A DNA stretch of 64,000 bases from Frischella perrara (GTDB taxonomy: Bacteria; Pseudomonadota; Gammaproteobacteria; Enterobacterales; Orbaceae), in NCBI RefSeq assembly GCF_000807275.1, contig NZ_CP009056.1, positions 1,365,192 through 1,429,191 of the forward strand. Direction: 5' to 3'. Below are positions 9,316 to 22,006 of this stretch, piece after piece (position 1 is the stretch's first letter; the number at the start of each line of letters is the position of its first letter). The translations under genes were made by a program, and so were the position numbers. The notes under the pieces are model-generated. The model did not search any database and had not been told where the DNA came from. It saw nothing but the letters and a program-made list of their open reading frames with translations.

Positions 9316-11100
9316 TTATATATTTTGTTGTTTTTGATTAACTTGATGAATCAGTTCAATTAACTCATCACCGAATGTATTTGGATTTAGCATATTTTGT
9401 ACCCCTAAAGCATATTGGTTTTCACCAACTTGTATTTCATGTAATAAGTGCTTAGATGAGACAATAATATCAACATTATTTAGACGTGATTTATAATCAG
9501 TTACCGCACAAGAATCCATGATGTTGGCAATACCTTTTTTATCCAAATAGTTAGCAATCTTCATTTTCATCATCATTGAAGAGCCTTGACCACTACCACA
9601 GACGGCAAGGATTCTTATTGGACGAGATTCAGCATTAGCAACGTCATTTAATTTTGCGACAACTGATGGATTTTGATCTTCCTCAGCAATCATTTCATCT
9701 GCTGTTGGTTCATGTTTCTGTTGGGCTTCTTCAGCACGAAGTGTTTTTGCTGCGAAATACATATAAATTAAGGCGAGACCAATAAGAACATAGATAAACA
9801 AGTGAGAAATAGATAAACCTTGTAAGATTGGTGGGAATAATATTGCCCAATCAGCCATACCCATCCAAGCAGGAATTGGCGTATTATTTTGTAAGAAAAT
9901 GTTTAAAGCCCAAGCTGAACCAAGTACTTCAACGATTCCCATTACAAAACAGATTTTCATTACGGCCTTCCAACCCCCAAAGTGGTTAGCAAATACGCCG
10001 ATGGTTGCATTCGAGAAAAACATCGGAATAAAACCCGGAATAATCATAATTGGAGAATGGAATCCTAATAAAATTGCAATAGCAGTAAATTGCCCTAAAG
10101 CCCCCCAAATGAAACCAAATACCATTGCATTAGGAGAGAAAGCATAAATAGCTGCACAATCAATGGCTAGAACAGCATTTGGAATCAGTTTTTCAGAAAT
10201 ACCTTTAAAGGCTTCAGATAATTCGGCAACGAACATACGTACACCGCCAACAATAATTTGAATCGCTACAGCAAATTTCAAACCGGTCTCAAAAATATAA
10301 ATACTCCAATGAGTCTTATCAGCCATAGCTTGTAAATTATCTAAACCAAATGACAATAAAATAATACCAAAGAAAAAAGTCATGACTATTGTAGTTGCGG
10401 CGATGCTGTCATGAAAAATATGTAACCATTTTGGTAGTTTCAAATTATCAACGGTATCATTTTTATTACCTAATTTGGGCGCTAATTTTACTGCGATCCA
10501 AGAACCGAGTTGTTGTTGGTGACCAATAGAAAAACCTGCACCACCCGTAACCGCTTCCGTCGGTTTAAACATCATATTGGAGAAAATACCCCAATATAAA
10601 GCAATAATAATGGCGCTATAAATTATGGTTTCCCACATTCCGAAACCAAATAAATAATAGAAAAGAACAATCAGTCCTACTTGTTGGAACATGATATGCC
10701 CAGTTAGCATTATGGTTCGAATACCCGTGATTCGTCGGAATAACACTAATACAATATTAATGGCTAATGCTAATAGTACCGCATAACCGACCCAAGAATA
10801 ATTTTCCCCCATACCCTGCTCAACGGCGACCATGGATGCATAAGTATCAATGATAGAACCATCAATGTTATGATATTTGGACAAGTTAGCAATTACAGGT
10901 TTAAAGGTTGACACGAGTACATTGGATCCAACTTGTAATAACATAAATCCAACAATCGTTTTAATTGTTCCTTTAATGATAGTTGTGATATCTTTTTTTA
11001 ATAGACTATATCCTAAACAGGTTACTAGCCCTAATAACAGTGGTGCTTTAGTCATCACCTGACTATAAAATATATAAAACACTTCATAGATTGTTTCCAT
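9316..11100 (-). CDS. ulaA: Ascorbate PTS permease IIC fused to IIB (UlaA-UlaB)
   Basis: Imports and phosphorylates L-ascorbate at the inner membrane. Residues 1 to about 455 are a multi-spanning UlaA-type IIC domain ([11 protein letters not shown] start, FNAMVFGF-like hydrophobic helices, [11 protein letters not shown]). Next comes a polar, acidic linker of about 35 residues (about 455-490). Residues about 493-594 are a complete UlaB-type IIB domain, with phosphorylated Cys about 501 in [11 protein letters not shown] and the C-terminal [16 protein letters not shown]. In E. coli IIC (465 residues) and IIB (101) are separate genes; here they are one 594-residue polypeptide. A good ribosome site (AGGTGAGG) precedes the ATG. 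It is the first gene of the operon, downstream of a CRP-type box. Confidence 0.95.
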   Translation of the reverse strand: METIYEVFYIFYSQVMTKAPLLLGLVTCLGYSLLKKDITTIIKGTIKTIVGFMLLQVGSNVLVSTFKPVIANLSKYHNIDGSIIDTYASMVAVEQGMGENYSWVGYAVLLALAINIVLVLFRRITGIRTIMLTGHIMFQQVGLIVLFYYLFGFGMWETIIYSAIIIALYWGIFSNMMFKPTEAVTGGAGFSIGHQQQLGSWIAVKLAPKLGNKNDTVDNLKLPKWLHIFHDSIAATTIVMTFFFGIILLSFGLDNLQAMADKTHWSIYIFETGLKFAVAIQIIVGGVRMFVAELSEAFKGISEKLIPNAVLAIDCAAIYAFSPNAMVFGFIWGALGQFTAIAILLGFHSPIMIIPGFIPMFFSNATIGVFANHFGGWKAVMKICFVMGIVEVLGSAWALNIFLQNNTPIPAWMGMADWAILFPPILQGLSISHLFIYVLIGLALIYMYFAAKTLRAEEAQQKHEPTADEMIAEEDQNPSVVAKLNDVANAESRPIRILAVCGSGQGSSMMMKMKIANYLDKKGIANIMDSCAVTDYKSRLNNVDIIVSSKHLLHEIQVGENQYALGVQNMLNPNTFGDELIELIHQVNQKQQNI

Positions 11101-11472
11101 ATTGCCTCACCTTGTTTCTTTATTTTTGTACAATCAGATAGCTATCTGAGCTTCCACATAAAAACTAATTAACCATTATTTCTTTATGTAACTTTCACCT
11201 CGTCTCATTATCCATAATCCTTAAAAACAACTTAATAATAACAATCAAATTAAATCACTCAATGATTATTTATGAGTATTGTGATAATTATCACGATTGT
11301 TAAATTTTCTTCACAAATAGATGATTCAACAATAGACATACTGAAAAATGTAGAGTTTAATGTATTTAAAGGAATTTGTTGACAATGAGAATCACTACTA
11401 ATAAAATCAAAAGTAATCATAATAAATTATCAAATTACTGTTTCAGTGATTTACTAAAAGGTATTAATAGAA
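11101..11472. promoter_or_regulatory. Divergent ulaA / ulaR control region
   Basis: This 372-base AT-rich spacer holds the promoters of both ula transcripts. For the minus-strand operon I see TTGAGT (complement of 11257-11262), a 16-base spacer and TATTAT (complement of 11235-11240), giving a start near 11228. Short AT-rich direct and inverted repeats could hold UlaR operators, but I could not define them. Confidence 0.5.
11280..11295. promoter_or_regulatory. CRP (cAMP receptor protein) binding site
   Basis: TGTGATAATTATCACG matches the consensus TGTGA-N6-TCACA at nine of ten key positions. Its centre (about 11287.5) lies about 60 bases upstream of the inferred ulaA transcription start, the position of a class I CRP site. 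This fits the known catabolite control of ula genes in E. coli. Confidence 0.75.
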
Positions 11473-12240
11473 ATGGTTATGAATGAAGCAAAACGACATG
11501 AGGATATCGTTAAACTCATTGATTCAAAGGAGAGCTTATCAGTCGTTGAATTGACTGAAATGTTTAATATCTCACCTGCTACAGCTCGTCGGGATATCAT
11601 CAAACTTGCCGAAGCAAATAAGGTAAAAAAAGTCCGTAATGGTATTGTTCGTATTGAAGATAAAAAACCGATTTGGACACCGTTGGATATTAACAATACT
11701 GATAATTATCATGAAAAAGCGCGAATAGCCATTAAGGCAGCAACTTTGATAAAAGATGGTGAGAGTATCATTTTGAATTGTGGTTCCACAGCATTTTTAT
11801 TAGGTCGAGAGCTTTGTGGTAAAAATGTCAACATAATTACAAATTACTTTCCTCTAGCTAGTTATTTAATTGAACACGATCATGAGAATGTCACTATTAT
11901 CGGTGGGCAATATAATAAAACTCAGAATATTATTCTAAATCCAACAAGTGAATTATCAGCGATTTATAGCGGTAATATTATGTTTACTAGTGGAAAACAG
12001 TTAACCCCTGCTGGGTTATATAAAAGTGAAATTTTAACGGCAGTATCTGAGCAACAAATACTTAATAATGCACAAAAATTAGTCGTTGTCGTTGATAGTA
12101 CCAAAGTGACCAATCGAATTGGTTCTGGCATGCTATTTTGCCCAACCTCTAAAATAAATGTAGTTATTACTGGCAAATCTGCTGATAAAACTGTTGTTGA
12201 AAGTCTAAAAAAACAAGGTGTTGAAGTGATATTAGTATAA
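11473..12240 (+). CDS. ulaR: DeoR-family repressor of the ascorbate regulon, UlaR
   Basis: Transcriptional repressor that in E. coli responds to L-ascorbate 6-phosphate. The N-terminal DeoR helix-turn-helix (residues about 8-60, with FNISPATARRDI as recognition segment) is followed by a sugar-phosphate sensor domain with NCGSTAFLLGREL, IITNYFPLASYLI and GGQYNKTQ, all UlaR hallmarks. It has 255 residues (E. coli 251). The ATG at 11473 is favoured by an AAAGG about eleven bases upstream, although the E. coli protein would align from the ATG at 11479. It is followed 32 bases later by ulaG, forming a two-gene unit divergent from the transport operon. Confidence 0.95.
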   Translation: MVMNEAKRHEDIVKLIDSKESLSVVELTEMFNISPATARRDIIKLAEANKVKKVRNGIVRIEDKKPIWTPLDINNTDNYHEKARIAIKAATLIKDGESIILNCGSTAFLLGRELCGKNVNIITNYFPLASYLIEHDHENVTIIGGQYNKTQNIILNPTSELSAIYSGNIMFTSGKQLTPAGLYKSEILTAVSEQQILNNAQKLVVVVDSTKVTNRIGSGMLFCPTSKINVVITGKSADKTVVESLKKQGVEVILV

Positions 12241-12272
12241 TTTTAATAATTGATAACGATAAGGATTGAAAT

Positions 12273-13340
12273 ATGAGTAAAGTTAATGAAATCACACGTG
12301 AATCATGGATTTTAAGTACTTTTCCTGAATGGGGAACTTGGTTAAATGAAGAAATTGAAGCCACTAAAGTTGCCCCTAATACGTTTTCCATGTGGTGGTT
12401 AGGTTGTACCGGCATCTGGCTTAAAACAGCCGGTAATACCAATATTTCAGTAGATTTTTGGTGTGGTACAGGTAAACGTACCCATGGTAATCCTTGGATG
12501 AAAAAACAACATCAAATGATGCGAATGGGGGGAGTACGAGAACTACAACCGAATTTACGTACGACACCTTTTGTATTAGATCCTTTCGCTATTAAAGAAG
12601 TCGACGCTATAATGGCCACTCATGATCATGCTGATCATATTGATATTAATGTTGCCGCTGCCGTTCTACAAAATTGCAGTGAAAAAGTTAAATTTATTGG
12701 ACCTAAAGCTTGTGTTGAATTATGGCAAAAATGGGGCGTACCTGCTGATCGCTGCATTACGGCACGTGTTGGTGATATCATTGAAATTGGTGATGTCACA
12801 ATTAAAGTGCTCGATTCCTTCGATCGTACTTCATTGGTGACATTACCTGAAGGCGTTTCTTCAACTGATAAGTCCATATTAGATGGTATGAATGATCGAG
12901 CGGTAAATTATCTTTTTGAAACCACGGGTGGTAATCTTTACCATTCAGGCGATTCTCATTATTCAAATTATTATGCTAAACACGGTAATGACCATAAAAT
13001 TGATGTTGCCTTGTTATCTTATGGTGAAAATCCTCGAGGGGTTACCGATAAAATGACTTCTTCAGATATTATTCGTGCTGCTGAATCACTTAATACAGAA
13101 GTCGTCATTCCTTTCCATCATGATATTTGGTCTAACTTCCAAAGTGATACCCGTGAAATTGAAGTCCTTTGGAAAATGAAACGGGATAGATTGCAATATA
13201 AATTTGCGCCATTCTTCTGGCAAGTAGGTGGAAAATATACCTATCCGACCGATAAAGGGCGTATGTATTATCAACATTTCCGTGGATTTAAAGATATCTT
13301 TACCGATGAACCTGAATTGCCTTATCGTTCATTCCTATAA
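12273..13340 (+). CDS. ulaG: L-ascorbate-6-phosphate lactonase UlaG
   Basis: Metallo-beta-lactamase-fold lactonase that opens L-ascorbate 6-phosphate to 3-keto-L-gulonate 6-phosphate, the first cytoplasmic step after the PTS. It has 355 residues against 354 in E. coli. The metal motif THDHADHID is at residues 116-124, with later ligands in [12 protein letters not shown] and PFHHDIW. The N-terminal [20 protein letters not shown] is nearly invariant in the family. It shares a transcript with ulaR and ends before a strong terminator. Confidence 0.97.
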   Translation: MSKVNEITRESWILSTFPEWGTWLNEEIEATKVAPNTFSMWWLGCTGIWLKTAGNTNISVDFWCGTGKRTHGNPWMKKQHQMMRMGGVRELQPNLRTTPFVLDPFAIKEVDAIMATHDHADHIDINVAAAVLQNCSEKVKFIGPKACVELWQKWGVPADRCITARVGDIIEIGDVTIKVLDSFDRTSLVTLPEGVSSTDKSILDGMNDRAVNYLFETTGGNLYHSGDSHYSNYYAKHGNDHKIDVALLSYGENPRGVTDKMTSSDIIRAAESLNTEVVIPFHHDIWSNFQSDTREIEVLWKMKRDRLQYKFAPFFWQVGGKYTYPTDKGRMYYQHFRGFKDIFTDEPELPYRSFL

Positions 13341-13356
13341 GCAACGTAAGTTTAAT

Positions 13357-13383
13357 AGCCATCCAATACTGGATGGCTTTTGT
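13357..13383 (+). terminator. Terminator after ulaR-ulaG
   Basis: Stem AGCCATCCA / TGGATGGCT (13357-13365, 13370-13378) with loop ATAC, followed by TTTTGTATTTT, 16 bases after the ulaG stop. Confidence 0.9.
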
Positions 13384-13574
13384 ATTTTAATAAAAAAATG
13401 AATAATAAATTCAATCATAAATTCTACGTTAATAATATCTTAAAATTTTAAAATCCTCTTATCAAACTCTCGTCATTTATCGTAACTCATTGTAAAATAA
13501 AGATTTTTTAATTGCTATTCTGATTAAAACCATGTAACATCAAATTACGGTAACCTTTTGATATATTTGATGTT

Positions 13575-13850
13575 ATGAAAAAATTCATTAAAGTTCTATC
13601 TATCATTTCTGCTATTCTAGGCTGTTTGGCTGTCATAAATGGCATTATCTGTTTAATCATTGTGATGTTAAATATGTTCAGTGAAAGCAATCCTTCCTTG
13701 TATATCATTGATCAATTATTTTTTATCCTTGAAATTTATCTCATTTTTGCTGCTGCGAGCGTCATTGTGTTTTTACAAAGTATTTGGATTTATTATCAAA
13801 TCACTCGAAAAAAACCAGTGGGAAGAACCCCTAGAGTTCATCAAAAATAG
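13575..13850 (+). CDS. Small two-helix membrane protein of unknown function
   Basis: A 91-residue protein with two strongly hydrophobic segments (about residues 5-34 and 46-72), separated by a short polar stretch (SESNPSLYIIDQ), and a basic C-terminal tail (RKKPVGRTPRVHQK), predicted to be in the inner membrane with its tail in the cytoplasm. I recognise no family. The ribosome site is poor (no purine-rich stretch before the ATG), which lowers confidence, but a good terminator directly follows the stop and the hydrophobic pattern is not random. It stands alone between ulaG and aspT. Confidence 0.5.
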   Translation: MKKFIKVLSIISAILGCLAVINGIICLIIVMLNMFSESNPSLYIIDQLFFILEIYLIFAAASVIVFLQSIWIYYQITRKKPVGRTPRVHQK

Positions 13851-13857
13851 TTTTATT

Positions 13858-13891
13858 AAGTGCCAAATCTGAATTGTTTTGGCACTTGTTT
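13858..13891 (+). terminator. Terminator after the small membrane-protein gene
   Basis: Ten-base-pair stem AAGTGCCAAA / TTTGGCACTT (13858-13867, 13878-13887) followed by GTTTTC, starting eight bases after the stop codon at 13850. Confidence 0.75.
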
Positions 13892-14256
13892 TCATTTGAC
13901 GTCCAAGGTAAACAATTGGTAATTGCAGTAGTTACTTGATCATAACTTCATTAATTATTTTTAATATTTAATAGTAATTAATACCATCACAATATGTGAC
14001 AACGTCACTTTAAAACCACATTAAAAACCACATTCAACATTTAAATTCTTTCTTGTTTCGAAATAAAAACGTCTAAATTGTCATCAATAATCCTAATTTT
14101 TGTTCAAAAATTAATTGTTATTCATAATTAAAGCAATTATTTAATTTTACTTTATATTTTATTTACATAAGGTTAATATACTATAAATATAATAAAATCA
14201 GGAATATAGCAAAATCACTTCAACACCTTTTTATTTTGACTTTAAGGAGATTTGGT
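13888..14256 (+). promoter_or_regulatory. Upstream region of aspT with overlapping palindromes
   Basis: About 370 bases without a gene, very AT-rich. It contains two overlapping perfect palindromes: TCACA-ATA-TGTGA (13987-13999) and GTGAC-AAC-GTCAC (13996-14008), a likely regulator-binding site about 250 bases upstream of aspT. Closer to the gene, TTTACA (14162-14167) and AT-rich hexamers such as TATAAT (14188-14193) could form a promoter, with imperfect spacing. Confidence 0.35.
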
Positions 14257-17584
<3,328 letters not shown>

Positions 17585-17594
17585 TCACTTAAAT

Positions 17595-17621
17595 AATAAG
17601 CAACGGATTGCTTATTAATTT
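17595..17621 (+). terminator. Terminator of the aspT-asdA operon
   Basis: Nine-base-pair stem AATAAGCAA / TTGCTTATT (17595-17603, 17608-17616) with loop CGGA, followed by AATTTT, eleven bases after the asdA stop. Confidence 0.75.
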
Positions 17622-17887
17622 TAGAGTCGAATTATTGATGAGCTTTTTCTTGCTATCTTTTAGTACTTTCTTATCTCGTCTCTATATTGATAATTTTATT
17701 TATTATGTTTAATTCATGTTAAAATCTGACATGTTATACGGAATCAAATAAAATATTCTTAATATATGCAATAATTTAGTAATACTTGCAAAATCCACAA
17801 TAAATCATTAGATTATGATCAAAATAATGAATACTCCTAATTATTTGATAATCACATAAGTCATTTTAAGCAATAAGTAATTTCATT
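17617..17887. other. AT-rich spacer upstream of the first secreted paralogue
   Basis: About 270 bases without a reading frame worth calling. The promoter of the gene at 17888 is presumably here, but many TATAAT-like hexamers prevent a definite choice. Confidence 0.3.
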
Positions 17888-19285
17888 ATGTTTTCAAATC
17901 TGTTATTACCATCAAAAGCAATATGCCACAATAATTTTATTTATTTCAAGCTACTGTTTATTTGGTTGAATTCGATCGTTTTTTGCCCCTATTCTTATGC
18001 TGAAGTTATCTCAACAATGACGAATATAATTCAAGGTACTGCCCCTTACTTAACTTTTGATGGCGATCTAACACCGGCAAGTAATACTGATGAATTACTT
18101 ACTATTCAATTACCTGACGGAACAATTTACTCAAAAACCAACAATCAGTCTTCACTATCCAATCCCATTATTCTTCCTGCAAATGGAATCAAACTAGGCG
18201 ATATAATCACGTTTATTCCAGCAGGACAAATTTCCATATCGATGACTGATTTATTAAATAATAACGCTTTTTGGCATGATTTAGACGGTGATGACGAAAT
18301 GATTGCAACTGGAAATTTAAGGCTTGTGGCTCATGATATTAAAGGAAATGAGATAAGTTTAAATGATCCATTTGTCGACTGTTATGCCCCTTATAGTATA
18401 ATGCTACAAAACGACGCAACTATCTTATCAACAACTTATGGTTTCCCTAATTCAACATTAATCAATGCAAATAACGTTATTTACTATATTACACCGCCGA
18501 AAGGAGCGTGTAGTTACGCTGCGCAACCTAATTTAACATTAAGTAATAGCCACAATAATGGCTCGCTGGGTTCGAATTATTCAGGACCTACTGCTGAATG
18601 GGACGATGTAAAAGGCTTCAAACTTCAAGATATTAATAATCACAAGCTAAACTTCCCAACAACAGGTGCAAATAACTTCTTTTTTTTGATGGATCTCATG
18701 AATACTGTAGCCAACGAGGTAAACTATGTTAAAACCCCCTCCAATTCGGGTATAAATCTAAGCATTACTTCTGAAGGTGGAAGTAAAATTAAAGTTCGTT
18801 TAATGGGTCCCAAAGCTGGGGCAAGTTTAAACGAAGCTATAACCGCCGTACCAACGTCATTCATTCTATATTCAGATAAAGAAAAACAGAATAAAATCTA
18901 CAGTTTTACCATAAAAAAATGGTTTATCGCCCAAACCGGTGATGGCATTAGTTATCATGATGCTACACAATATTGTAATAATTTGGGATATCAGCTACCT
19001 AAAATTGAACAACTAACTAATGCGTCTTTGGACGATATAAATGGTAATATAGCCGGTCAACCGAACCATTATCAGCGAAGGATTGGAGGAGGATTATTTT
19101 CAGAATGGGGTGAAGCAAATGATGAATATTATCGTGGCAGCAACTTTAAAAACAATACTAATTATTGGACACTAGCTTCCTCGCAAGAGGATCTATTTGA
19201 GGATAAAGATCTAAATACCAATGAACCTATTAATTTAGATACAATGGAGCTTAACAACCAAACTGTTTGTATCAGTCCTGATTAA
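17888..19285 (+). CDS. Secreted adhesin-like protein, paralogue 1
   Basis: A 465-residue exported protein of unknown function. A long N-terminus with a hydrophobic stretch (about 18-37) ends in YSYA|EV, a credible signal peptidase site near residue 39. The body begins with NIIQGTAPYLTFDG, contains DLDGDDEMIATGNLRL and two conserved cysteines (VDCYAPYS, GACSYA). The last 110 residues (about 350-465) carry a Y-x-D-A-x-x-Y-C-x-x-x-G-Y-x-L-P pattern, GGGLFSEWG, NYWT and a final Cys, like the lectin-like domain that ends several enterobacterial invasin/intimin-type adhesins. It is a clear paralogue of the convergent gene at 19474-21033. No beta-barrel or anchor is visible, so how it attaches is unknown. 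Confidence 0.65.
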   Translation: MFSNLLLPSKAICHNNFIYFKLLFIWLNSIVFCPYSYAEVISTMTNIIQGTAPYLTFDGDLTPASNTDELLTIQLPDGTIYSKTNNQSSLSNPIILPANGIKLGDIITFIPAGQISISMTDLLNNNAFWHDLDGDDEMIATGNLRLVAHDIKGNEISLNDPFVDCYAPYSIMLQNDATILSTTYGFPNSTLINANNVIYYITPPKGACSYAAQPNLTLSNSHNNGSLGSNYSGPTAEWDDVKGFKLQDINNHKLNFPTTGANNFFFLMDLMNTVANEVNYVKTPSNSGINLSITSEGGSKIKVRLMGPKAGASLNEAITAVPTSFILYSDKEKQNKIYSFTIKKWFIAQTGDGISYHDATQYCNNLGYQLPKIEQLTNASLDDINGNIAGQPNHYQRRIGGGLFSEWGEANDEYYRGSNFKNNTNYWTLASSQEDLFEDKDLNTNEPINLDTMELNNQTVCISPD

Positions 19286-19473
19286 CTTATAAAAATATGC
19301 GCACAGAAATCAACCAGTTTTAGAGATTATTTTTGATAGTATTAAGTCTGAAAAGAATTAGAGCCTACAATTTTTGCAAGCTCGTGATTACTTATCGTTA
19401 TTTCACTAAGTTAATAGACTTCATTTACAATTATTATCGTCGTTAAATAAGATGAAACATAGCACTTATTATC

Positions 19474-21033
19474 CTATGGTGTAACACACCCAATATTTTG
19501 TTGGTAATAAAGGTAACTATCAAGTACCGTTCCTGTCCAATTTATTATTATTGGTCTTCCGTTTACTGTACTATTAACAGCATTATTAATAATAAATGAT
19601 GTCCAATAGCCAAATGGTTGAGCTACTGCCGAAGGTCTCTTATCCTGATTCCCCCATTCATTATATAACCCACCAACCCAACGATCTCCTGATCGGTAAC
19701 TCAATTGTCTATGAAACCAATTAATATCTTCTGGAAGCCCTCCTTCCCATCCGAGACGTTTATTAGTTCCATTTGAGTAATCGTATGGTGCAGGGAGTCT
19801 ATATCCACTAATACTATTACAATATTGTACAGCCTCACTATAGTTCATAGTTTCAGTCTGGGGCTTTTGAATATACCAACGTTCAATTTTGAAACTATAT
19901 AATAATTGGTTATGGCTCTTATCAGCATAAATTTTAAATAAAGAAGGTGAAAAATGTTTATTCGCCGAATTAACATTAGGTCCATTAAACAAAATTTTTA
20001 ACACTGTCAATTTACGTTTACTTGGAGAATCATAAGAACCAGGAATTTCTTTTTCAGACGATAATGATAAACTCACCCCTCTACCACTTTCCGCCATTAC
20101 AGTTGTACCATTAGCGGCAACAACTTGTTCGGGAGTAATACCGGCTAATACTAAATAGAAAAAATAACCGTCTACAGCCACGGTAGGAAAATTAGAACTT
20201 GGATTATTAATATCCCCTACTTCAAAGCCAACCTCATCTATAAATCCTTTTCCTGCATACATACTGCTTCGACTTTTATAGTCTATTAATGTCGCATAAC
20301 ATACGTATGGCTTAATTATTTGAGGAGAAACATAGTAGGTGTGACTTACACTAGAAAGATTAGTTACCTTTGGGAAACCATACTGAGATTGCAGACTAAT
20401 ATCTTCCCCTGTTGTCATAATTAAAGAATAAGGGGCTTGACAAGGATCTAATTCTTGAATTGAATTTTCACCAATTTTTTTAGTAATATCATTATCATTT
20501 CTATCTAACCATTGTAAACGTATTTTACCAGTAGCATGTAAATTTCTATCACCATCTTCATCTACTATGGTAGTAGATGAGGATCTAATGATGTCATTTA
20601 ATAAAACTCTTGGATAAATTCCATTACCTGCTGATGAAGGTGGGACAATAGTTTGAAAATGATTAAATTTTACTGATTGAGGGACTATTATTGGCTGTGT
20701 TAGCGTTGAATGATCTTCTTTAGCATTAATCACTCTATCATCAGCTATTTTCAACCACAATAACCCTTCCATTGTTAGTTCTTTCGTTACACCACCGTCT
20801 AGTGATAAATAAGGCTCTGTTCCTTGAATTACGTTTGCAGTTCTGACGCTTAAAGCATTGGCATGATTAATAGCTAAACAAAAGCTTAAGCATAAAATCA
20901 TGATTTTAATTATTAATGAATAAGCAACTAAAGATTTTAAAACTACGTCTATATTATTTGGAAATTTAAAGTAATTTACTTTCTTAATAGATGAAAAAAA
21001 ACGGTACTTTAATACATTAGTTTCCATATGCAA
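19474..21033 (-). CDS. Secreted adhesin-like protein, paralogue 2
   Basis: A 519-residue protein aligned along its whole length with its neighbour: NVIQGTEPYLSLDGG, DEDGDRNLHATGKIRL, DPCQAPYSLIMTT, YGFPKVTN, and a C-terminal lectin-like block with YSEAVQYCNSISGYRLP, GGLYNEWG, FGYWTS and IGCVTP. The N-terminus is unusually long: about 37 polar residues precede a hydrophobic helix (about 38-58) ending in NHANA|LS, so either the signal peptide is extended or translation starts further in. The pair points at each other (3' ends 188 bases apart). It looks like an inverted duplication followed by divergence. Function is unknown; adhesion or glycan binding is an inference. Confidence 0.65.
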   Translation of the reverse strand: MHMETNVLKYRFFSSIKKVNYFKFPNNIDVVLKSLVAYSLIIKIMILCLSFCLAINHANALSVRTANVIQGTEPYLSLDGGVTKELTMEGLLWLKIADDRVINAKEDHSTLTQPIIVPQSVKFNHFQTIVPPSSAGNGIYPRVLLNDIIRSSSTTIVDEDGDRNLHATGKIRLQWLDRNDNDITKKIGENSIQELDPCQAPYSLIMTTGEDISLQSQYGFPKVTNLSSVSHTYYVSPQIIKPYVCYATLIDYKSRSSMYAGKGFIDEVGFEVGDINNPSSNFPTVAVDGYFFYLVLAGITPEQVVAANGTTVMAESGRGVSLSLSSEKEIPGSYDSPSKRKLTVLKILFNGPNVNSANKHFSPSLFKIYADKSHNQLLYSFKIERWYIQKPQTETMNYSEAVQYCNSISGYRLPAPYDYSNGTNKRLGWEGGLPEDINWFHRQLSYRSGDRWVGGLYNEWGNQDKRPSAVAQPFGYWTSFIINNAVNSTVNGRPIIINWTGTVLDSYLYYQQNIGCVTP

Positions 21034-22006
21034 TCGTATCCTACTTTTATAATTTTATTTTTGAGATCAAAAAAAATATAAATTTCTATCTATATTTAAG
21101 CAAATTTAATATGGTAAAAATTTGTTTAGTTTTTTAATATTAGTTTATAAATTAAAAAAATTATCAAAAAACTAAAAATTATTTTTATTAGAAATAAACA
21201 TTTTTTTCATCTTGAAATTTCAAAAATAAATGTATTTATGATGTATTTAATTGTCGAAGGTAAACTAATTATTTTGAAAATCTGACTATATAATGACTTA
21301 ATTTTATTTAGTAAAATATTTTTAATTGTTCAATCGCTAGCTTTTTTATTATTTGAAATATTCCTTTTTATATATGTATTGTTTAGATAATCGATTATTT
21401 TATAGTTTTCTTAATTATCTTGACGCTTGTGGTTAATGTTAACTCTTTATTTGCAAATTTAGTAATAAAAATAGAATTATTTTTTGGAATAATTATTTTA
21501 TTATAAACAATTTCTGTAATTTTTCTTATTTTTTTAGATGTTTTTAAAAAGTAATGGAAGAATAAGCGTTAAAGATAAGGTTAAATACATATCTAATTTT
21601 TCAAAAAAATTAAATGTACTTTGAATTTTTTAAACAAAAATAAACAGATTTTATTTTTAACAATCCTTTATCTGGCACTTTAAAATAGTCAAAGCTGAAG
21701 GTGAAAAATTGAAGATAATTACACTAATGCACTCAATTCACAAAAACTTTAAATTACATCAAAGGGTGATTAAGTGCATATTTTATTTCCATTGAAATTA
21801 ACTGGATTAAAAAATGTCTTTTATCATTAATAGTTTATAGTAGTCTAATTAAACTGATTATATGATACATACTTATCCTACATGAACGCTTATTAAGGTG
21901 TGATAAAAATTCATAACTATTCTATGTTTACTACTCCTTTTCAACGATTAATTAAACATAACTTAAGTTGTCATTTTTGACTTAATCTCAGAGATAGTAT
22001 CGATTT
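21034..22006. other. Long AT-rich gene-free region
   Basis: Nearly 1 kb between the second secreted paralogue and the Mu-like regulators. I find no ORF with coding character, no RNA gene and no insertion sequence. One short inverted repeat (ATGCACT 21727-21733 / AGTGCAT 21773-21779) is present. Composition is even more AT-rich than the surroundings, as in promoter-rich silenced accessory DNA. Confidence 0.5.

Noticed and set aside
9899-10147. 82-codon plus-strand ORF inside ulaAB
   Set aside because: It is antisense to a conserved transporter domain, lacks a ribosome site and has no coding character of its own.
14236-14256. Upstream TTG start for aspT
   Set aside because: It overlaps the AAGGAGA that serves the ATG at 14257, and the added residues are not part of the family.
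21034-22006. Possible CRISPR array or origin in the long AT-rich gap
   Set aside because: No regularly spaced direct repeats, DnaA-box clusters or iterons could be seen; only low-complexity AT runs.
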